DNA of 64,000 nucleotides from Sterolibacterium sp. (lineage in GTDB: Bacteria; Pseudomonadota; Gammaproteobacteria; Burkholderiales; Rhodocyclaceae), in the NCBI GenBank assembly GCA_018061005.1, contig JAGOVA010000007.1:1-64000 (forward strand). The letters run 5' to 3'. Made by a program: the position numbers and the translations under genes. Below, in pieces: positions 24,362-34,585 of the stretch (its first letter is position 1; each line of letters starts with the position of its first letter). The notes below the pieces were generated by a model. It ran no database searches. It saw only the letters and a list, made by a program, of their open reading frames with translations, and was not told the DNA's origin.

Positions 24362-25540
24362 ATGCACGCGCAAACGGCCTATCAGACAACGATCCCTACG
24401 CATCTCGTGCTGGGTGTGGCGGCGGTGCTGGGGATCGTGCTCAGCGCTGAAAGCCCCGAATGGATGCCCTGGCTGGTGCTGGCCATGCTCATCCTGATGG
24501 CGGCCTGCCTTTACTGGGGGGCTCAGCGCGTGGCCGCAGTGCGGGCGGGCGAGCTGACGGCAGCCACCGGAGGCACTGCAGATGCAGCAATCACGCAGGC
24601 GGTGCCGGGTTTCGAGCGCAGTGTGGTTGATCTTTGCAGCAGTGTGCTGCCGATCTGGCAAGGACAGGTCGGCCTGGCGCGGGCGCACACCGAAGAATCG
24701 GTCACGGCGGCTTCCATTCGTTTTGCCGACATCCTGCAACGCATAGAGGCCACCGTTTCAACCGCTGCGGGCGGGCAGGAGGGCGGTTTTGCCGAGTTGC
24801 TGCAGGACAGCCACCGTGAGCTCAACGCGCTCATCAACACCCTGCGCTCGGCACTGGTGTCGAAGCAGAAAATGCTGAACGAGCTGGATGACATGGCGCG
24901 CTTTATCGACGATCTCAAGCAGATGGCCACGGATGTCGGTGAAATCGCCAAGCAGACCAATCTGCTGGCACTGAACGCCGCCATCGAGGCCGCGCGGGCG
25001 GGCGAAGTGGGGCGGGGCTTTGCGGTGGTGGCGGATGAAGTCCGCAAGCTGTCGAATCTTTCGGGCGACACCGGCCGGCGCATCGGTGAAACCGTGGGGA
25101 CGGTCACCCAGGTGATGGCCTCCACCGTTGAGCTTTCCAGAAAATACGCCAGGGATGAAGACGCGATGCTGGCCAGCTCTGAAAAAACCATCGATGGCGT
25201 CATGACCCGCTTCAGCCAGGCCACCAGTACGCTGGAGCAGAGTGCCAGCCACATGCGCGAGGAAAGTCAGGCGGTGGGCACGGAAATTTCAGAGGTATTG
25301 CAGGCTCTGCAATTTCAGGATCGCGTCAATCAAGTGTTGCATCACGTTTGCGACGATCTGGACAAACTGGCGCAGGAAATTAAACAGCACGCGCAGCAGG
25401 GCGATGCTTCAGCGATCGACGTGCCGCGCTGGCTGGATACGCTGTCGCGCACCTACACCATGCCCGAGCAACTCAGTGTGCATCATGGCAGCCGCTACAA
25501 GCCTGCAGCGGCCAAATCCGGCGACATCACCTTTTTCTGA
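24362..25540 (+). CDS. Methyl-accepting chemotaxis protein with CheZ-like C-terminal motif
   Basis: The protein has 392 residues from an ATG preceded by AGGAG; a TTG in frame 24 bases earlier overlaps the upstream gene. Two hydrophobic segments near residues 15-60 anchor it without a periplasmic domain. The signalling hairpin tip is normal ([36 protein letters not shown]). Past the hairpin, [14 protein letters not shown] carries Asp320 and Gln324 in the D-x3-Q spacing used by CheZ-type CheY-P phosphatases (FQDLTGQ in CheZ). The cluster has no cheZ, so this receptor could also dephosphorylate CheY. Receptor identity is clear; phosphatase activity is inferred. Confidence 0.88.
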   Translation: MHAQTAYQTTIPTHLVLGVAAVLGIVLSAESPEWMPWLVLAMLILMAACLYWGAQRVAAVRAGELTAATGGTADAAITQAVPGFERSVVDLCSSVLPIWQGQVGLARAHTEESVTAASIRFADILQRIEATVSTAAGGQEGGFAELLQDSHRELNALINTLRSALVSKQKMLNELDDMARFIDDLKQMATDVGEIAKQTNLLALNAAIEAARAGEVGRGFAVVADEVRKLSNLSGDTGRRIGETVGTVTQVMASTVELSRKYARDEDAMLASSEKTIDGVMTRFSQATSTLEQSASHMREESQAVGTEISEVLQALQFQDRVNQVLHHVCDDLDKLAQEIKQHAQQGDASAIDVPRWLDTLSRTYTMPEQLSVHHGSRYKPAAAKSGDITFF

Positions 25541-25566
25541 ACCCGCTAATTTCAAGGAGAGCCAGC

Positions 25567-25932
25567 ATGGGCAAGACCATCATGATCGTCGACGATTCCA
25601 CTTCGCTACGCCAGGTCGTCGGCATGACCCTCAAGAGCGCGGGCTATGAGGTGATCGAAGCCTGCGACGGCAAGGACGCGATGGCGAAGCTGACCGGGCA
25701 AAAGGTGCACTTGATCATCTCTGACGTGAATATGCCGAACATGGATGGCATTACCTTCGTCACCGAGATCAAGAAGAACCCGGCCTACAAATTCACCCCC
25801 GTCATCATGCTGACCACCGAAGCCACCGACGAAAAGAAGCGTATGGGTCAGGCGGCAGGTGCCAAGGCCTGGATGGTCAAGCCTTTTCAGCCGCAGCAGA
25901 TGGTGGCGGCGGTTGAAAAACTGGTGATGTGA
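25567..25932 (+). CDS. cheY: CheY-type response regulator
   Basis: The protein has 121 residues: a single receiver with all catalytic positions. These are the acidic pair at 9-10 (IVDDST), phosphoacceptor Asp53 (ISDVNMPNMDG), a Thr in MLTTEATDE and Lys105 (WMVKPF). It receives phosphate from CheA. AAGGAGAGCC before the ATG is a strong ribosome site. It could act on a flagellar or pilus motor or on another partner; no motor genes are in the window. Confidence 0.94.
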   Translation: MGKTIMIVDDSTSLRQVVGMTLKSAGYEVIEACDGKDAMAKLTGQKVHLIISDVNMPNMDGITFVTEIKKNPAYKFTPVIMLTTEATDEKKRMGQAAGAKAWMVKPFQPQQMVAAVEKLVM

Positions 25933-26008
25933 CGCTGAGCGATCCACGCTGCACGCGCTACTTTCTACCCTCCATCCTCTACCCGCCACCGTCTTGCAGG
26001 AGCCTGCC

Positions 26009-26341
26009 ATGAGCTTTCAACTGGAATTTGATGCCACTGCCACCCATGCCCGGCTGGCGGGGGAGCTGACGATCTATTCGGTGAGCGAAATCCGTCAGCG
26101 TTATGTGGACGCGGTTGAGCAAAAGCAGCCGGACAGTTGCGAAATTGATCTGGCGGACGTCAGCGAAATCGACACCGCCGGATTGCAGCTGATGTTGCTC
26201 ATCAAGAAACGTCCCGGCGTGAATACGCAATTCATCCGGCATTCTTCCAGTGTGTTGCGGCTGATCGATCTGGCCAATCTGGGCGGCGCGCTGGGTGACC
26301 CGATGCTGATTGATAAATCTACGCAGGAGGCACAGTCATGA
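26009..26341 (+). CDS. STAS-domain protein
   Basis: The protein has 110 residues from the ATG with CAGGAG upstream. The fold is that of anti-sigma-factor antagonists (SpoIIAA-like) and MlaB. EIDLADVSEIDTAGLQLMLLI holds the usual Asp-Ser/Thr-Ala-Gly loop; here the phosphorylatable residue would be Thr56. STAS proteins bind partner kinases or transport components and switch by Ser/Thr phosphorylation. The gene overlaps cheA by ATGA, so it is made with CheA. A STAS protein coupled this tightly to a CheA suggests a coupling or switching role not found in classical chemotaxis (inference). Confidence 0.88.
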   Translation: MSFQLEFDATATHARLAGELTIYSVSEIRQRYVDAVEQKQPDSCEIDLADVSEIDTAGLQLMLLIKKRPGVNTQFIRHSSSVLRLIDLANLGGALGDPMLIDKSTQEAQS

Positions 26342-28542
26342 GTCTGCAGAACGATCTGGACGGCCTGCTGCAGGAGTTTGTCGAAGAAGCGCGTGAGCTG
26401 ATCGCGCAGATGGAAGAAATCCTGTTGCGCGCAGAAAGCGGCGACTGCACGAGTGAGGACATGAACGCCTTGTTCCGCTGCGCGCATACCATCAAGGGTT
26501 CGGGCGGTCTGTTCGCGCTCGATGAAGTGGTGCGCTTTACCCATATTGTTGAAAGCGTGCTGGTGCGTTTGCGCAACGGTGTTTTCGTGTTCACGCCGGA
26601 ACTGGTCAGTGTGCTGCTTGAATCGCAGGATCACATCAGCCAGCTCATTGCCGCCGTGGCGGTGGGTGAGGTGCAGGATGCCGCGCGCAGCGATTGGCTG
26701 ATCCAGAAGCTGCTGCCCTGGTCGGCCACCGATGAAGCCCAGACCGGTGGCGCACTGGTCGTGCCGCCCGCCGATGACGCGGGAGTGACCGTGGAGGTGG
26801 GCGTGGCGGGTGAAGCGTTCGGTGCCGAGCACTGGCACATTTCCATGCGCTGCAAACCCGGTGTGCTGGCCGACGGCATGGATCCTTTGTCCTTCATCAA
26901 CTACCTGTCGCGGCAAGGCCGTATCGTGCATGTCGAAACGGTGACCGATGCCCTGCCCGATTTTGAAGCCGCCGATCCGGAATCCTGTTATCTGGGCTTT
27001 GAAGTCGCGCTGGAAAGCACGGCCAGCAAGGCCGAACTGGAAAGTGTCTTCGAGTTCATTGCCGAAAATGCGCTCATTGTCATCCTGCCGCCGAACAGCA
27101 AAATCAGTGAATATCTCGATCTGATTGCCTCCCTGCCAGAAGACCGGCAGCGGCTGGGTGAAATCCTGGTGGCCTGCGGCACGCTGACCCCGCGTGAGCT
27201 GGAGCAGGCACTGGCCGCACAAAAATCATCGGCATCTGCTTCCCTGCTGGGCGAAATTCTGGAAGACCAGATCAAGGTAGCACCGGTGCTGGTTGATGCG
27301 GCCGTTAAAAAACAGCGCAACATCGAAGAAAAACACGCGACGGAAAACAAAAATGTGCGCGTCCCGGCCGAGCGGCTGGATGCCCTGATCGACCGGATTG
27401 GCGAGCTGGTGATTGCGGGGGCGGGCAGCCATGCACAAGCCATGAAAACCCGCCAGCCGGCCATGCAGGAATCGGCCTCGCAACTGCTGGCGCTGGTGGA
27501 AGACATCCGCGACAAGGTGCTGAGTTTGCGGATGGTCGCCATCGGCGAAGTGTTCTCCCGCTTTCCCCGGGTGGTGCGCGATGTGTCGCGTGAGCTGGGC
27601 AAGGAAATCGAGTTGAAAATCACCGGCGCAGAAGCCGAGCTCGACAAGTCGATGATCGAAAAAATCGCCGATCCCCTGATGCATCTGGTGAGGAATGCCA
27701 TGGATCATGGCATTGAATCGGTGGAGCAGCGGATGGCCGCAGGCAAACCGACGCGCGGCACCTTGTCGCTGGACGCGTATCACGAGTCGGGTCTGATCGT
27801 CATCCAGGTCAAGGACGACGGGCGCGGGCTGGATACCGCGCGGATTCTGGCGAAGGCCATCGAAAAAGGACTGGTGGTCGAAGGCGCAGCACTGAGCGAG
27901 CAGGAAATTTTTCGCTTGATCCTCGAACCGGGGTTTTCCACGGCAGACAAGGTGAGCAATCTTTCCGGGCGCGGCGTAGGCATGGATGTGGTCAGAAGCA
28001 ACGTCGAAGCCCTGCGCGGTACGCTGGATATCCACTCGACCCTGGGGCAAGGTACGTTGATCCGGCTGTGCCTGCCGCTGACGCTGGCGATCATCGACGG
28101 CTTTCATGTGGGCGTGGGCGGCGCGCAATTCATCGTGCCGCTCGACATGGTGGTCGAGTGCATCGAGCTACAGGTGGCCAACGATCAGGTGGATTACATG
28201 GAGCTGCGCGAGGAAGCGCTGCCTTTTGTGCGCCTGCGCCAGCTGTTTGGCGAAAGCGGCCCGGCGCACGCCCGCCCGCGGGTGGTGGTGGTGCGCTTTG
28301 CCGGCAAGACGGTGGGGCTGGTGGTCGACCGCATCTACGGCAAGTGCCAGACGGTGATCAAGCCGCTGGGGCCGCTGTTTGAAAACGTGCCCTGTGTTTC
28401 CGGTTCAACCATCCTGGGCGATGGCGAAGTCGCGCTGATCATCGACGTGGCGCAGCTCGTCAATGAGGTGGTCGGCCGTGAATGGCGGGGCAACCGCAGC
28501 GCGCCTGCTCTGCCGCGCTCAGCAGTCGCCGCAGCCGTCTGA
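26338..28542 (+). CDS. cheA: Chemotaxis histidine kinase CheA
   Basis: The protein has 734 residues. The HPt domain carries His50 ([12 protein letters not shown]). A variable middle region (about 130-330) contains an acidic sensor-like stretch and the helical [17 protein letters not shown] block. The P3 dimerisation domain begins [19 protein letters not shown]. The P4 kinase has the N-box [18 protein letters not shown] and [10 protein letters not shown]. The C-terminal CheW-like P5 domain ends near residue 715. It phosphorylates the CheY and CheB encoded next to it, and probably the two REC proteins further on. Coupled to the STAS gene by ATGA. Confidence 0.95.
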   Translation: MSLQNDLDGLLQEFVEEARELIAQMEEILLRAESGDCTSEDMNALFRCAHTIKGSGGLFALDEVVRFTHIVESVLVRLRNGVFVFTPELVSVLLESQDHISQLIAAVAVGEVQDAARSDWLIQKLLPWSATDEAQTGGALVVPPADDAGVTVEVGVAGEAFGAEHWHISMRCKPGVLADGMDPLSFINYLSRQGRIVHVETVTDALPDFEAADPESCYLGFEVALESTASKAELESVFEFIAENALIVILPPNSKISEYLDLIASLPEDRQRLGEILVACGTLTPRELEQALAAQKSSASASLLGEILEDQIKVAPVLVDAAVKKQRNIEEKHATENKNVRVPAERLDALIDRIGELVIAGAGSHAQAMKTRQPAMQESASQLLALVEDIRDKVLSLRMVAIGEVFSRFPRVVRDVSRELGKEIELKITGAEAELDKSMIEKIADPLMHLVRNAMDHGIESVEQRMAAGKPTRGTLSLDAYHESGLIVIQVKDDGRGLDTARILAKAIEKGLVVEGAALSEQEIFRLILEPGFSTADKVSNLSGRGVGMDVVRSNVEALRGTLDIHSTLGQGTLIRLCLPLTLAIIDGFHVGVGGAQFIVPLDMVVECIELQVANDQVDYMELREEALPFVRLRQLFGESGPAHARPRVVVVRFAGKTVGLVVDRIYGKCQTVIKPLGPLFENVPCVSGSTILGDGEVALIIDVAQLVNEVVGREWRGNRSAPALPRSAVAAAV

Positions 28543-28562
28543 ATTTTTACCGGGAGCCGATC

Positions 28563-29669
28563 ATGCGTCGCATCAAGGTTCTGATCGTCGATGACTCCGC
28601 CGTCGTGCGGCAGGTCATGGCCAAAATTCTTGCGACGGCACCGGATATCGAAGTCATCGGTATGGCTGCCGATCCGCTCTATGCACGGCAGAAAATGGCG
28701 CAGACCTGGCCGGATGTCATTACCCTCGACATCGAAATGCCGCGCATGGATGGCGTGACCTTTCTGCGTCAGCTGATGGCCGAACGCCCCACGCCGGTCG
28801 TGGTGTGCTCCTCGCTGGCCATCAGCGGTGCTGAAACCACGATCCAGGCACTGGAAGCGGGCGCGGTTTCGATCATCACCAAGCCAGAGCTGAATGTGCA
28901 TGACTTCCTGCACAACGCGGCGAATGACATTGTTTCGGCCGTGCGCGCCGCAGCGGCCGCCAACCTGCGCAATCTCGCACCCCGCGCCAGCAGTAGCGTC
29001 AGCAGCGGTGCCAACATTAACGCCAACACCGCCGCGCGCTTGGCATCCCCGCTGCCCGCTGCCGCCAGTGCCATGGCGCAAACCACCGAACGGCTGGTGG
29101 CCATCGGCACCTCAACCGGCGGCACCATCGCGCTGGAACAGGTACTCACCCGTTTGCCGCGCATCTGCCCGGGTATCGTGGTGGTTCAGCACATGCCCGC
29201 CCAGTTCACCGCCCAGTTTGCCGCGCGGCTCGATGGCATTTGCGAGATCGATGTGGCCGAAGCCCGCCATGGCCAGCGTGTGCTGCCGGGCTTGGCCCTG
29301 ATTGCGCCGGGTGGCCTGCATATGTCGCTCACCCGCAGCGGGGCGTATTACCACGTCGAAATCAAGGATGCGCCACCGGTCAATCGCCATAAACCCTCGG
29401 TAGATGTGCTGTTCCGCTCGGTGGCACGGCATGCCGGCCGCAATGCGATGGGCATCATCATGACCGGCATGGGCGACGACGGCGCACGTGGCCTGAAGGA
29501 AATGCACGATGCCGGGGCCTGGACACTGGCGCAGGATGAAGAAACTTCGGTGGTCTACGGCATGCCCGCCGAAGCCGTAAAACTCGGCGCAGTCGACCGC
29601 AGCCTGCCGCTCCCCGCCATCGCCGCTGCGTTGATGCAGGGGCCGCCAGCCGGGAGGCGCGACCCATGA
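28563..29669 (+). CDS. cheB: Protein-glutamate methylesterase/response regulator
   Basis: The protein has 368 residues from [12 protein letters not shown], with GGGAG upstream. The receiver domain ([16 protein letters not shown]) is followed by a linker rich in Ser, Ala and Asn, which is longer than usual (about 165-178). The methylesterase domain has catalytic Ser184 (GTSTGGT), His210 (QHMPAQFT) and Asp306 (GMGDDG). It removes methyl groups from MCPs or deamidates them when phosphorylated. No cheR methyltransferase is present in the window, so the counterpart must be elsewhere or lost. Confidence 0.95.
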   Translation: MRRIKVLIVDDSAVVRQVMAKILATAPDIEVIGMAADPLYARQKMAQTWPDVITLDIEMPRMDGVTFLRQLMAERPTPVVVCSSLAISGAETTIQALEAGAVSIITKPELNVHDFLHNAANDIVSAVRAAAAANLRNLAPRASSSVSSGANINANTAARLASPLPAAASAMAQTTERLVAIGTSTGGTIALEQVLTRLPRICPGIVVVQHMPAQFTAQFAARLDGICEIDVAEARHGQRVLPGLALIAPGGLHMSLTRSGAYYHVEIKDAPPVNRHKPSVDVLFRSVARHAGRNAMGIIMTGMGDDGARGLKEMHDAGAWTLAQDEETSVVYGMPAEAVKLGAVDRSLPLPAIAAALMQGPPAGRRDP

Positions 29670-29721
29670 TTTCAAAAGATTTGCCTGAAACCCCATACCT
29701 GAACCTGATAGGGAGATCATC

Positions 29722-30285
29722 ATGACCACCGCCGTTGCGACCCAGGAAGCCGCTGCCCGTATTGAACACCCCGTTGTTGCACAAACCGAAAAATCCCGGC
29801 GTGGCCAGCTGTATCTGGCCTTCATGCTGGGGGGCGAAGTCTTTGCCATCGACATTTTGCGGATTCGCGAGATCATCGAATATATCAAGCCGACCGCCGT
29901 GCCGATGATGCCGCCTTCGCTGCGCGGCGTGATCAATGTGCGCGGCTCGGTGGTGCCGGTGGTTGATCTGGCCGTGCGCTTCGGTTGGCCGGAAACCGGC
30001 GTGGGGCGGCGCACCTGCATTGTCATCGTCGAGATCGAGCATAACCACGCACGCCATGTGCTGGGGCTGGTGGTCGATAAGGTGAATATGGTCACCGACA
30101 TCAAAAGCGAAGAGATCGAACTGCCACCGGCCTTTGGTGCGCGCATCAATACCGATTTCATTACCGGCATGGCGCGCATCAACAACCAGTTCGTCATTGT
30201 CCTCAATATCGAACGCACTTTAACCATCGAGGAAATGGCAGCCGTCCAGCGGGCGGCCGTGGCGCGCAACCCTGAAATGGCCTGA
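29722..30285 (+). CDS. cheW: Coupling protein CheW
   Basis: The protein has 187 residues. After a 27-residue flexible N-terminus it has the CheW fold: YLAFMLGGEVFAIDILRIREIIEY, VPMMPPSLRGVINVRGSVVPVVDL and LGLVVDKVNMV. It links CheA to the MCPs in the array. The start has GGGAGATC upstream. The 52 bp between cheB and cheW hold no gene. It is followed by an MCP, so receptor and adaptor are made together. Confidence 0.95.
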   Translation: MTTAVATQEAAARIEHPVVAQTEKSRRGQLYLAFMLGGEVFAIDILRIREIIEYIKPTAVPMMPPSLRGVINVRGSVVPVVDLAVRFGWPETGVGRRTCIVIVEIEHNHARHVLGLVVDKVNMVTDIKSEEIELPPAFGARINTDFITGMARINNQFVIVLNIERTLTIEEMAAVQRAAVARNPEMA

Positions 30286-30353
30286 AACAGGCTGAAACGA
30301 TCTAAGCCCGTAACAACCCCAGCTGGATGTCACAACTTACAACGGAGGCGAAC

Positions 30354-32309
30354 ATGCTCGCGAAACTCACCATGAAATCCAAATTGCTGGCCTTGATGTT
30401 GCTGGCCATTCTCACCCTGATCACGGTCGGCCTGGTCGGCGCACTGGGGATTGCTGATACCCGGGAATCGGTGCGCCATGTCGGCAAGGTGCTGCTGCCT
30501 TCGGTCTCCAGTCTGGGGATGATGAATGAAGGCCAGACCTTTATCCGCTTCAATAACCTCAGAACTGCTATCTGGGAAAACAACTACGCGTCACAGGATA
30601 AATTTGCCGAAGTGCTGGTCAAGCGCAAGGAAACCTTTGCCCGCATCGAGCAGGCGCGGCAGATCTATGAAGTCCTGCCGCAAACCGGGCATGAAAAGGA
30701 GTTGTGGCAGCAGTTCCTGCAATACTGGGGCATCTGGCGCACTGAGGAGCAGAAGCTGGCCGACATTATCGACAGCCTGAGCAAAAGCCAGTCCGAAGCC
30801 CAGCAGAAGGCGCTGTTCATTGATTTCTACAAACAGAATGCGCGAACCACCGCTGCATTCCAGGAGAATAAAGCCAGCTTCGACAAGATCCTCGAACTCA
30901 ATGTGAAAGGCAGCGAGACGGCGGTGAATGAGGCGATCGCCGCTGCGGTATTTTCCAACAACCTGATGCTGGGGGTGGGCGGTGCCGCCATCGTACTGCT
31001 GATCGTGCTGAGCGCCGTGATCGTGCGCGGCATTCTGCGGCAGCTGGGCGGGGACCCGGCCTATGTGGCCGAGATCGTCGGCAAGGTGGCGGCGGGAGAT
31101 TTGTCGATGCAGGTAACCACCCAGCCGGGCGATAGCGGCAGCATGCTGGCGTCGATCAAGCTGATGATAGCCCGCCTGGCGCAGGTCATCAACGAAACCC
31201 AGGCGGTGGTCGGTGCGGCGGCACAGGGCGATCTTTCGAAGCGCATCGAACTGGCCGACAAGCAGGGCTTTGCCAAAGCGCTGGGCAGCAGCGTGAACCA
31301 GCTGGCCACCACCAGTGCCACGGTGATGCAGGATGTGGGTCAGGTGCTGGGGGTGATGGCCGAGGGCGATCTGACGCAGCGGGCGTCCACCGGCTATGCC
31401 GGGGATTTTCAAACGTTGGCCAGCGCACTCAACAGTTCATTGGACAAGCTCTCCAATACCATGATCGAAGTGCGTACCACGGCCGAGGCGATCGGCAGTG
31501 CCTCCGGCCAGGTGGCATCGACCTCGCAATCGTTGTCGCAGGCGACCACCGAGCAGTCCGCCAGTCTGGAGCAAACCACGGCGTCGATGGAGCAGATGTC
31601 GGCCTCGATCAACCAGAATACCGAGAATGCCAAAGTCACGGACGGCATCGCCAAACAGTCGTCCGACGATGCCATCAAGGGCGGCACGTCGGTGCGTGCC
31701 ACGGTGGAGGCGATGAAGGCGATTGCCGACAAGATCGGCATCATCGATGACATTGCTTACCGCACCGATTTGCTGGCGTTGAATGCTGCCATCGAAGCGG
31801 CGCGGGCCGGCGAACATGGCATGGGCTTTGCGGTGGTGGCCGCTGAAGTGAGGAAACTGGCCGAACGCAGCCAGATTGCCGCGCAAGAAATCGGCGAGCT
31901 GGCCAGCAACAGCGTGAAAACCGCAGAAGAGGCGGGCGAGTTGCTCGGGGCGATGCTGCCGTCGATCCAGAAAACGGCGGATCTGGTGCGTGAAATTACC
32001 TTTGCTTCCAACGAACAGGCCAGCGGCGCCGGTCAGATCAATGCGGCGATGATCCAGCTGAACCAGATCACCCAGCAGAATGCGGCAGGCTCTGAAGAGC
32101 TGGCGGCGACCGCCGAGGAAATGAATGCCCAAGCGGAACAGTTGCAGGCGCTGGTTGAACAGTTCCAGATCAGCGGAGATGACGCGGCGGGCGCAGCGAC
32201 ACGGGCGCGGACGAAGGCAGCAAAGCGCGCAGCAGCCCCGGTGGCGAGCGCGAAACGGGCATCTTTACGAGAGGCCGCGCTGCCGGAAGGCTATGCCAAC
32301 TTTGCCTGA
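30354..32309 (+). CDS. Methyl-accepting chemotaxis protein, 4HB-like sensor
   Basis: The protein has 651 residues from MLAKLTMKS, with GGAGG upstream. A first membrane segment (14-35) is followed by a helical periplasmic region of about 170 residues, a second segment (about 205-228), a HAMP-like unit and a further HAMP-like repeat ([11 protein letters not shown]), then the signalling domain. The hairpin tip is [39 protein letters not shown]. The tail ([10 protein letters not shown]) lacks a CheR/CheB docking pentapeptide. The signalling part is closely similar to that of the MCP at 40304, so the two are likely paralogues. Confidence 0.92.
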   Translation: MLAKLTMKSKLLALMLLAILTLITVGLVGALGIADTRESVRHVGKVLLPSVSSLGMMNEGQTFIRFNNLRTAIWENNYASQDKFAEVLVKRKETFARIEQARQIYEVLPQTGHEKELWQQFLQYWGIWRTEEQKLADIIDSLSKSQSEAQQKALFIDFYKQNARTTAAFQENKASFDKILELNVKGSETAVNEAIAAAVFSNNLMLGVGGAAIVLLIVLSAVIVRGILRQLGGDPAYVAEIVGKVAAGDLSMQVTTQPGDSGSMLASIKLMIARLAQVINETQAVVGAAAQGDLSKRIELADKQGFAKALGSSVNQLATTSATVMQDVGQVLGVMAEGDLTQRASTGYAGDFQTLASALNSSLDKLSNTMIEVRTTAEAIGSASGQVASTSQSLSQATTEQSASLEQTTASMEQMSASINQNTENAKVTDGIAKQSSDDAIKGGTSVRATVEAMKAIADKIGIIDDIAYRTDLLALNAAIEAARAGEHGMGFAVVAAEVRKLAERSQIAAQEIGELASNSVKTAEEAGELLGAMLPSIQKTADLVREITFASNEQASGAGQINAAMIQLNQITQQNAAGSEELAATAEEMNAQAEQLQALVEQFQISGDDAAGAATRARTKAAKRAAAPVASAKRASLREAALPEGYANFA

Positions 32310-32347
32310 TTTGATGGTCGAGCTTGTTCTTGTCAGCAGGAGTTGTC

Positions 32348-34582
32348 ATGCACACTGAACCCACCAAACCCTCTGCTACTGGCTCATCTGCCATCGAGCC
32401 CATGGCAGAAACAGAATTTGGCCGGGGCGAAATTCTGGCGGTGGACGATACGCTCGAATCGCTCGCCTATCTGTGCGAAATCCTTCGTCATCACGGCCAT
32501 GTGGTGCGGGCGGCACCGGGCGGCGATCTGGCCTTGTGGTCGGCTTGCAGCAAGCCGCCGGATCTGGTGCTGCTTGATGTCCGCATGCCGGGCATCGACG
32601 GCTTTGAGGTCTGCCGTCGCCTCAAGGCCGATGCGCGCACCGCGCAGGTGCCGGTGATCTTTCTTTCTGCGCTGGATGACATTGACGACAAGTTGCAGGG
32701 GTTTCGGGCCGGCGGTGTGGATTACATCGCCAAACCTTTCGAGCCTGCCGAAGTGTTGCAGCGCGTTCGCACCCATGTGCGGCTGGCGCAGCTGACGCGG
32801 GCACTGGAAGCCGAGCGGCTGGCACTGGCGCAAAAAGTGCGCGAGCGCACGGCCGAGCTGGAGGCCACCAACCAGCGGCTACGGCTGGTGGCCAGCGCGT
32901 TTGAGGCCAGCTTCAGCGGCATGGCCATTACCGATCCACAGGGCACGATCCTGGCGATCAACCCGGCCTTTACGCGGATGACGGGCTATGGGCGCGATGA
33001 GTGCATCGATCAGAACATCCGCCTGCTGCGTGCTTCACGTCATGAAGCGGCGTACTTCAAAAAAATGTGGCAGACCCTGGCCGAGCAGGGGCGATGGAGC
33101 GGCGAAATCTGGAACCGGCGCAAGGATGGCACGGAGAAGCCTCAGTTGCTGAACATTGCTGCCGTGCCCGGCACGAGCGGGCAAGACCGGTATACGCATT
33201 ACGTCGCGGCGTTCAGTGATCTGGCGGAAATCCGGGAAGCGCAAGAGGTGATTGATTATCTGGTGCATCACGATCCGCTGACCGGTCTGCCGAACCGGCT
33301 GATCGCCCAGGATCGCTTTAGTCAGTGGCTGGCGGCGGGGACAACGGATGAGCATATTTCAGTGGTCTGCATCAATCTGGATCGCTTCCGCCTGATCAAC
33401 GACCGGCATGGTTACGCCACCGGCAATGCGGTGCTGCAATGGGTGTCGAAAGCCATGAACGATTTGCTGCCTGCGGGCAGTACGCTGTTTCGGGAAGGGG
33501 CGGATGAGTTTGTTCTGATCCATCGTGAGCGCAAGGGGCTGGCCGATACCCGGCAAATGGTCGAGGCCATACTGGCCTGTCTCAATGCCGGGATCCCGAC
33601 GGGGGTTGCGACGGGCGTGGAGGACATGGCCGCCGATGTGCTGTCCTCCAGCATCGGGATTGCCACCTATCCGGCCGATGGTCACAGTTTTGAAACGCTG
33701 ATTGCCAATGCCTCGCTGGCGCTGCGACGCATCAAGGAGAAAGGCGGCAACGCCTGTGCGTATTTCTCGGAAAGTCTCGATCAGGGGATGCGAACGCGCT
33801 TCGAGATTGCCCGGCATTTGCACAAGGCATTGAGCCAGGGTGAGTTTGAGGTGTATCTGCAGCCACAAACCAGCGCGCAGGGTGCGCGCATCGTGGCGGC
33901 GGAAGCCTTGTTGCGCTGGAAGTCGGCCGAACTGGGGTCGGTTTCTCCCGCCAGCTTCATCCCGGTGGCCGAGGAAACCGGCGACATCGTGGCCATTGGC
34001 GCGTGGGTGCTGGATACGGTGTGTGAGCAAATCGCGGCCTGGCGCAGGGATGGGCTGGGGGATCTGCGGGTGGCGGTCAATCTTTCGGCGCGCCAGTTTA
34101 CGCGCCACGACATCTGTGCGACGGTGGCGCGGGCACTCGCACACAGCGGTATTCCGCCGACCTGTCTGGAGCTGGAAATCACCGAAAGCGCGCTGATCGA
34201 CGATGTGCAGGAAGCCATTACGACCCTGCAGCAACTCAAGCAACTGGGCGTTTCGATTTCGCTGGATGATTTCGGGACGGGCTATTCGAGCCTGAGTTAT
34301 CTGAAGAAATTTCCGATTGACTATCTCAAGGTCGATCAATCCTTTGTGCGCGATCTGATCGTTGATGTCGATGCCAATGCGATCGTGCGGTCGATCATCG
34401 GCCTGGCGCACAACATGCGGATGAAGGTGATTGCCGAAGGGGTGGAGACGGTCGAGCAGATGAACTTCCTGATCGACCAGCAGTGCGATATGCTGCAAGG
34501 TTATTATCTGGGGCGGCCGATGCCGGTGGCACAGTTCCGTGCATTGATCGAAGTACAAACCCGGCAAGACAGAACGGAGTGA
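32348..34582 (+). CDS. REC-PAS-GGDEF-EAL response regulator
   Basis: The protein has 744 residues from the ATG with GGAG upstream. The receiver has LLDVRMPGIDG and YIAKPF. A coiled-coil linker (VRERTAELEATNQRL) leads to a PAS domain (LAINPAFTRMTGYGRDE), then GGDEF and EAL. In the GGDEF domain the active-site loop reads EGADEF, so the second Gly is Ala, which argues against cyclase activity. The EAL domain keeps AEALLRW, LEITESAL and DDFGTGYSSLSYLK, so c-di-GMP hydrolysis is likely. Expected output of CheA is control of c-di-GMP level (inference). Confidence 0.92.
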   Translation: MHTEPTKPSATGSSAIEPMAETEFGRGEILAVDDTLESLAYLCEILRHHGHVVRAAPGGDLALWSACSKPPDLVLLDVRMPGIDGFEVCRRLKADARTAQVPVIFLSALDDIDDKLQGFRAGGVDYIAKPFEPAEVLQRVRTHVRLAQLTRALEAERLALAQKVRERTAELEATNQRLRLVASAFEASFSGMAITDPQGTILAINPAFTRMTGYGRDECIDQNIRLLRASRHEAAYFKKMWQTLAEQGRWSGEIWNRRKDGTEKPQLLNIAAVPGTSGQDRYTHYVAAFSDLAEIREAQEVIDYLVHHDPLTGLPNRLIAQDRFSQWLAAGTTDEHISVVCINLDRFRLINDRHGYATGNAVLQWVSKAMNDLLPAGSTLFREGADEFVLIHRERKGLADTRQMVEAILACLNAGIPTGVATGVEDMAADVLSSSIGIATYPADGHSFETLIANASLALRRIKEKGGNACAYFSESLDQGMRTRFEIARHLHKALSQGEFEVYLQPQTSAQGARIVAAEALLRWKSAELGSVSPASFIPVAEETGDIVAIGAWVLDTVCEQIAAWRRDGLGDLRVAVNLSARQFTRHDICATVARALAHSGIPPTCLELEITESALIDDVQEAITTLQQLKQLGVSISLDDFGTGYSSLSYLKKFPIDYLKVDQSFVRDLIVDVDANAIVRSIIGLAHNMRMKVIAEGVETVEQMNFLIDQQCDMLQGYYLGRPMPVAQFRALIEVQTRQDRTE

Positions 34583-34585
34583 AGC

